DNA from: Meconema thalassinum
Lineage: Eukaryota; Arthropoda; Insecta; Orthoptera; Tettigoniidae
Length of the DNA: 64,000 bases
Assembly (NCBI GenBank): GCA_946902985.2
Contig: OX336391.1
Location: 75,927,947 to 75,991,946, forward strand
Direction of reading: 5' to 3'
Made by a program: the position numbers and the translations under genes. Positions within the stretch are counted from its first letter, which is position 1. The number at the start of each line of letters is the position of its first letter. The notes under the pieces were generated by a model. It worked only from the letters and a program-made list of their open reading frames with translations, ran no database searches and was not told the DNA's origin. Shown in pieces: positions 58,813 to 64,000 of the stretch.

Positions 58813-59005
58813 GTAAGTGTATTTTATTTCCACATATTGTGGAACATTGCAATCTTTGTGATGTCCAAAAGGAAACTTTTTTGTAGTTAGCAAATTTATT
58901 ACTGTTAAATAGTACTTGAACTTAATACTTGCTCCCAAACAGTCGGCTAGTTATTATCTGTTTAGATACTTTTATGTTGATTCATACTTGTGTATCACAT
59001 CCCAG

Positions 59006-59134
59006 GAGTCAAACGAGCAGTTACCCGCTGATAACCGGGTGGGCGAGCAGTTACCCGCTGATAACCGGGTGGGCGAGCCTGTAGATGTGTATGAAGATAA
59101 CAGTAAGGCTATCAAAGAGGAATGTCAAATACAG
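59006..59134 (+). CDS. Gene B second coding exon with a 30-bp in-frame duplication
   Basis: Acceptor TATCACATCCCAG precedes 43 codons in phase 0: ESNEQLPADNRVGEQLPADN, then RVGEPVDVYEDNSKAIKEEC, ending QIQ before GTGATA. A 30-base unit (EQLPADNRVG) is present twice at 59,015-59,044 and 59,045-59,074. The IKEEC core and PVDVYEDNS resemble the VDAHLSKDIKS and NTDLTGDIKTEE exons of gene A. The donor lacks the usual AAGT, so the 3' border is less sure. Confidence 0.6.
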
Positions 59135-60269
59135 GTGATATTAAGTTTCGCATTTCCTCTCCTAATAAATAAATATGTTCAATTTTCTTATAAACTTAAT
59201 TTTGAACTTTTTAATACTTAATGACGTTTTCTATTTCAACAGTTAACAGTAACTATTGACAACTCAGGTTCACACTGCTATCCCCTGGGCCCTGTTGTAG
59301 ATGCCTACGCCACATGCTAAGTTAAAAATAGCTTGGTAATGTTATTGCATTTCTTTTACATGCACTCTGCAGGTATCTTTAGGCCCTATTGTAGGTGAAG
59401 GCTACCCCATATGGCACGTTAATACTCGATGATAATGCGTTGTCGATGTGAGCACTCTAAGTCTGCTTCTGTTGGGTTATCGTAGAACTTGTAAGAAGTG
59501 GGCGCTTGGGGAGAACTGCCACTCCAATTGAAACTATAGCTGGTTAGTTCCTTACTTCGCCTTCAGTAATGATTTGTCATCTCCGTGATCATCATCATCT
59601 TCTTGTTAACAAGACCACCATCTTTGCTTGAACCAAAATACCTTGTGTTCCGGTGAGGTGTGCTAACCAATAAGACCACAAACGGCTCACTCCTGTGGCA
59701 GTTGTTTATCAATTTCTTGATATAAGGAAGGGGCGTGAGGTTCAGTCTATTCTTTAGAATATAACATTTCTCATACCCTCGCCACGGATGCCTCCTGTGA
59801 ATACACAGAATATAGTCTAACTCCTCAGGGGCTCACAGCTAGCAGTAGGCACATGTGAACACTGCTGGGCTGGACTGATTTAACTAACTTTCACCGGGAT
59901 CTTCTATTACATCTTTCCTTTTGACCTCCCATGGTCTATTCTAGTGTAACCGCAGCGGAAACAAGATGCCTTAATTTTCCCACTTAAAGTGACCCTCTTC
60001 TATTCTTTCTTAATACCTTCGTTGGGTATCAGGCCTCTTCGTTCTCCATATGGTATAGGCTACCCTCGCAGGAAATAACTCGAAGGGTGGAGTGTGCATA
60101 GCTCACCATGCATGGTGCACCATGGATAAGGCTAACAACAAAACTTCACCAATGTGAATCTTCCGATGTCGCTGAAACTTAGCACTAATATTGACCAGTT
60201 TCAATGAAATAATGTGATGTATTTAGTCACCAAATACTCTTGGGTGTGCACTCCGGTATACATGAATGC
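59135..60269. other. Probable gene B intron, nothing firm
   Basis: A pair of related words (GGCCCTGTTGTAGATGCCTA at about 59,288 and GGCCCTATTGTAGGTGAAGG at about 59,382) suggests an old short duplication. No further exon with good splice sites and an acidic core was recognised. Confidence 0.45.
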
Positions 60270-60422
60270 GAGAGATTTGGAACAGCCCAGGGAGATGGGA
60301 TTACCGAGTTCTCATACCTTCTTCTATTACTTTCACTGCTACAAGTACTTAGAGTACCTCAGAGAAAGTTGGGCGTGATGAGTTTTCCTGATACCTCCTA
60401 CCAATTATACTGCTAGAAGCAC
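60270..60422 (+). repeat. 139-bp repeat unit, diverged, left of the LINE
   Basis: AGCCCAGGGAGATGGGATTA...CTCAGAGAAAGTTGGGCGTGATGAG matches the 139-bp unit of the main array at 61.1-61.8 kb. The LINE fragment follows directly at about 60,423. Confidence 0.75.
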
Positions 60423-61095
60423 TTTGATTTGTTCGAGTCTTCAGTCTTTTGACTGGTTTGATGCCGCTCTCCATTTCTCCCTGTCCTGAGCTAATCGTTT
60501 GCCATGGTGGGTGAGTGGATAGCGTGTTGGTCTACTAACCTCAAGATTGCAGGTTTGCTCCTCGCCGCGGTAAGTGATTTTTGAAAGGCGGCAAAAATAC
60601 GACACGCATGTCATACGAGGTTGGCATGTCAAAGAACCCATTTGAATTCAGTAGGCCGTGTTCATAATGGCAAAATTAATCTCGGGAGTTTCCGCCAACA
60701 CAAAGATCCTCATTTCTCTACTAGAAAGCGCTATAGTGTTCATGGAGCTTAGATATCTAACCTCCTTGACTTTCATAGTGATTCAAGGAACAACGAAATT
60801 CGACATGCAAGCTACCCTCTGGGTGTCAAATTACAAAGCTTGCACCCGGCATCCGAGGCCATACAATATAATTATTATTATCTGAGGCAATCTGTTTAAC
60901 ATATTCTAACCTTGGTCTACCCCTACAGTCCTTGTCCTCGACTCTTTCTACCATAACTAAGGTTGCTATTCCTGGGTGTCTTAGTATGTGGTCCTGCCAA
61001 CCTATCTCTTCTCTTCATTAGCAGTCGCCGGAAACATCTCTCCTCTCCCACTTGTCTTAATACATTTTTATTTTTTACCCTATATACCCATCTGA
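60423..61095 (-). pseudogene. LINE 3' fragment, interrupted
   Basis: 60,423-60,496 and about 60,880-61,095 match the LINE end at 26,970-27,260 (GTTCGAGTCTTCAGTCTTTT, GAGGCAATCTGTTTAACATA, ACCTATCTCTTCTCTTCATT). Minus-strand reading includes LLMKRRDRLAGPHTKTPRNS. A SINE replaces about 35 bases of it. Confidence 0.75.
60497..60879 (+). mobile_element. tRNA-derived SINE inserted in the LINE fragment
   Basis: GGTGGGTGAGTGGATAGCGT (A box), TTGGTCTACTAACCTCAAGA and GCAGGTTTGCTCCTCG (B-box position) form a tRNA-like head. A non-tRNA body and an ATTATTATTAT end follow. Confidence 0.75.
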
Positions 61096-61112
61096 TATTC
61101 GTCATTCTCCTG

Positions 61113-61830
61113 TAGCCCTGAGAAAGATGCGCTTGCCAAGCTCCCATATCTTCTCCTGCCAATTTCACTGCTGCGAGTACCCCAGAGAAAGTTGGGCGTG
61201 ATGAGTTCTCCTGATGTTTCCCGCCAATTATACTGCTAGAAGTACTTTGAGTAGCCCAGAGAAAGATGCGCTTGCCAAGCTCCCATACCTTCTCCTGCCA
61301 ATTTCACTGCTGCTAGTACCCCAGAGAAAGTTGGGCGTGATGAGTTCTCCTGATGTTTCCCACCAATTATACTGCTAGAAGTACTTTGAGTAGCCCAGAG
61401 AAAGATGCACTTGCCAAGCTCCCATACCTTCTCCTGCCAATTTCACGGCTGCGAGTACCCCAGAGAAAGTTGGGCGTGATGAGTTCTCCTGATGTGTCCC
61501 ACCAATTATACTGCTAGAAGTACTTTGAGTAGCCCAGAGAAAGATGCACTTGCCAAGCTCCCATACCTTCTCCTGCCAATTTCACGGCTGCGAGTACCCC
61601 AGAGAAAGTTGGGCGTGATGAGTTCTCCTGATGTTTCCCACCAATTATACTGCTAGAAGTACTTTGAGTAGCCCAGAGAAAGATGCACTTGCCAAGCTCC
61701 CATACCTTCTCCTGCCAATTTCACGGCTGCGAGTACCCCAGAGAAAGTTGGGCGTGATGAGTTCTCCCGATGTCTCGCACCAAGTCTACTGCTAGAAGCC
61801 CTTTGAGTAGCCCAGAGAGAGAGACGCGCT
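61113..61830 (+). repeat. 139-bp tandem array, about 5 copies
   Basis: GAAAGATGC recurs at 61,122, 61,261, 61,400, 61,539 and 61,678: exactly 139 bases apart. Units include CTTGCCAAGCTCCCATACCT, AAAGTTGGGCGTGATGAG and TATACTGCTAGAAGTACTTT. A diverged piece recurs near 62,571-62,605. Confidence 0.95.
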
Positions 61831-64000
61831 TTTGAGTTTTCTTTTAAAGTAGCGGTGCACTCCCTAATAACTTTTCTTAAGTACAAAAAATAACCAAAAT
61901 ATCTGTAGTAATTTTAAGGGAAAGATCGTGAGAGGTTTACTCTTCTGCTGCCTATAACCCACTAGCCATCCCAAATAATATCATGACTTATATAGAAATT
62001 CCTGCTGTGTTTGCCAGTTTCGCCATTAATTATGCTTTAGTATAGTAATGCCAACCTCGCACTTGCGGTACTATTTTGTATATGCGCGGTACCGTGAATC
62101 AAAATAGCGCCTATTTCACTTGACAGTGCACGCTGTCTCATTACTATAAGTTATTTCAATTGGCGTTGACTGATAGGAGAGTTTATTGTTTTGATTTCTC
62201 CACATTGAATGTGTGATCTTTTTGTGGTTTGTTTTTCCCACTGTTAAAATTTGTGTATCGGACATGTTGGCAACTACTGACATCAATGTGTGTGCGTCCT
62301 TGTGAACGCTCGCTGCGGATGTTTTACATACTAAACACGCTGACGAACATGGCCCCGGTTGTTAAATAAACAATAAATTAAAACACATATTTACGTGATT
62401 GAGCGTATATATCCAGTGCAGTGGGTGCAGATGTGATGGTTAGTAGTTACAATGGATAAGGTTCCCCCAAAAGATGAAATAACGTTTGAAAATGATATAT
62501 TGTCGAAGTGAAAGTGAAAAGGAGAATGATATGTCGTACACAATAAATTTCGTTTAGTGTTTTACCAATAGGACTGCTACCAGCTCTTGGAGTAGCCCAG
62601 AGAGACGGTTTGTAGAAATGTACAAGCACATCCTCGGTATTCGCTCTGTCTGTAGGTAAACTGCTGAATGAATGGTTGAGCTAGTGGAGTTGGCTAGTCC
62701 CCCCAACTGGTGTGCTCCAAGTCTGTCTTGTAAATTAAAATGTGTACAATTGTTGGGGGATTGTTGAAGTGAATTTGGGATGAAATATGGTTATAAGTGT
62801 TTTGTTCAGTGATGTTATCAACATCTATGCCAATTTTTTAGAAACATTGGGAGCTTCATTTTTATTTTCCCTGTTGGACTCATGTGGCAAATAAAATCAG
62901 GAATATACTCTGTACACTGCCAGAATGGGTTCAACATTTGACCGGAAAATCCACATCAGTCATCACCTCTCTACCTCTTGACCGATCCACGTTCACATAG
63001 TTGATGTCATAACAGTCTATGTTGCAATATCACAGCCCACGTGCTTCAGTGCCAGGTTAGCTGTCTCTGGCCCGTACAGTGTGATCGCTTGTTAATTCTA
63101 ACTGTGCATTGGTGCTTTAGTGATAGTAATAGTGCTTTAATAATTGTGTGTATAGTACGGCAGAGTAGAACAGCAGTAGTTAAAAGTAATTAGCAACTTA
63201 TATTTGTGTGTCTTTATTCAGTTTTCATTCTCATTAAGATTCTATGTTCATATTCATTTCGCTATGTTGGAGGCGGGTAACGGTCTTAGTGGGTTACCCG
63301 TCATTTAGTTACCAGTGTGAAGGACCTTGATGCTATCCTTCAAATGGTATGTTCCTTTTATTTATCTTTGAGCTGACAGTTCACCTTTACTTTTTTGTGT
63401 GCTTTCTTAACAATGATGTTACTATGAGTAACAACTTTGCTCTCTCCTAAGTTAAAGCACAGCTTGAGACGTTAAGCAAAGTAGCTGACATGAGGAATGT
63501 TAATGATGCCACAATGAAGGCAAACAAGTTTATCTACAGCGTCATTACTGGTGCGTACAGCAATAATGGTAGTGAGATCTGATGCATGCCCAGACCTTCT
63601 TCGCGAACATACGGTACCGTACTTAATGAGATGTAAAAAAAAGTTGATGGCATGTGAGTAAATATTTTTCGGGTGCAAGTGCAATCCTGGCCTGAATATT
63701 TTGTACGCTATATAGGAGCTGTAGGCTAACGTTATCGTACTCAAGGCTATCTTGAAGCCATTATTATTATCACAAAAAATGAGAAGATGTTTTATATTCT
63801 ACATCTGTAGCAACTATCCTAGATTCTAAATAATTCTGTAGCTTATCACTGAAACAAATATTAAAAATGTTATAGCGAGTTCAATTAACTAACTCAATTG
63901 CCCACGCCCGTTCAGTACGAGCGAGCAGTTTGGCCACCTCGTTCTCTGACCACATGGCGAGGTGAGAACTGTCAATCCCATTCTGGCAGTGGACAGAATA
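61831..64000. other. Unassigned sequence
   Basis: No recognised exon or transposon terminus. About 63,260-63,350 (GGAGGCGGGTAACGG, GTGAAGGACCTTGATGC) is locally less AT-rich but shows no domain. Confidence 0.5.

Overview
This is a eukaryotic, almost certainly insect, genomic window. It has spliced exons with GT/AG junctions, a dense nest of transposons of insect type (BEL/Pao, RTE- and jockey/I-like LINEs, mariner, pogo/Tigger, tRNA-derived SINEs, a Polinton) and long AT-rich non-coding stretches. A large-genome insect is likely; I cannot name the species. No rRNA, bona fide tRNA gene, CRISPR array or bacterial-style operon is visible.

Layout. 1-4.6 kb: no recognisable gene. 4.7-16.8 kb: a young BEL/Pao LTR retrotransposon on the minus strand with unusually long (2.45 kb) LTRs, a 5-bp target duplication (GCAGG), one long gag-pol frame broken once before the integrase, and a 5'-truncated LINE nested in its 5' LTR. 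16.8-21.9 kb: unassigned sequence plus a SINE. 21.9-35.9 kb: four small minus-strand exons of a host gene (gene A; acidic, KSEP/IKEE-type N-terminal exons). Its introns hold a mariner, an internally deleted Tigger, a full-length RTE LINE with a 10-bp target duplication and other LINE pieces. 36-38.7 kb: the upstream region of gene A, then a 293-bp satellite. 39-42.3 kb: a second copy of the LINE family found in the BEL LTR. 42.66-57.67 kb: the palindromic Polinton. 58.7-59.1 kb: the first exons of a head-to-head paralogue (gene B, plus strand). 60.3-61.8 kb: a 139-bp tandem array split by a LINE and a SINE. 61.8-64 kb: unassigned.

The most remarkable object is at 42,658-57,666. It is a 15.0-kb element with Polinton hallmarks: ends starting AGTAGTG, a 6-bp target duplication GCTCAA, and a protein-primed DNA polymerase B. 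It is built as one near-perfect palindrome with arms of about 7.5 kb meeting at about 50.2 kb. Each arm carries its own C2H2 zinc-finger/endonuclease VII/PolB gene with TATA box, initiator, two 5'-UTR introns and a 90-bp intronic repeat. No integrase, ATPase, protease or capsid gene is seen. The outer few hundred bases of the two arms are clearly diverged while the interiors are nearly identical. This suggests that one half of a normal Polinton was copied over the other half. The paralogous sequence upstream of gene A supplies the empty target site, so the boundaries are well supported.

In host terms, the window appears to be a diverged inverted duplication (gene A minus, gene B plus; first coding exons encode the same 23 residues) whose shared upstream region has filled with repeats. 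All functional assignments come from motif reading; no database search was possible.
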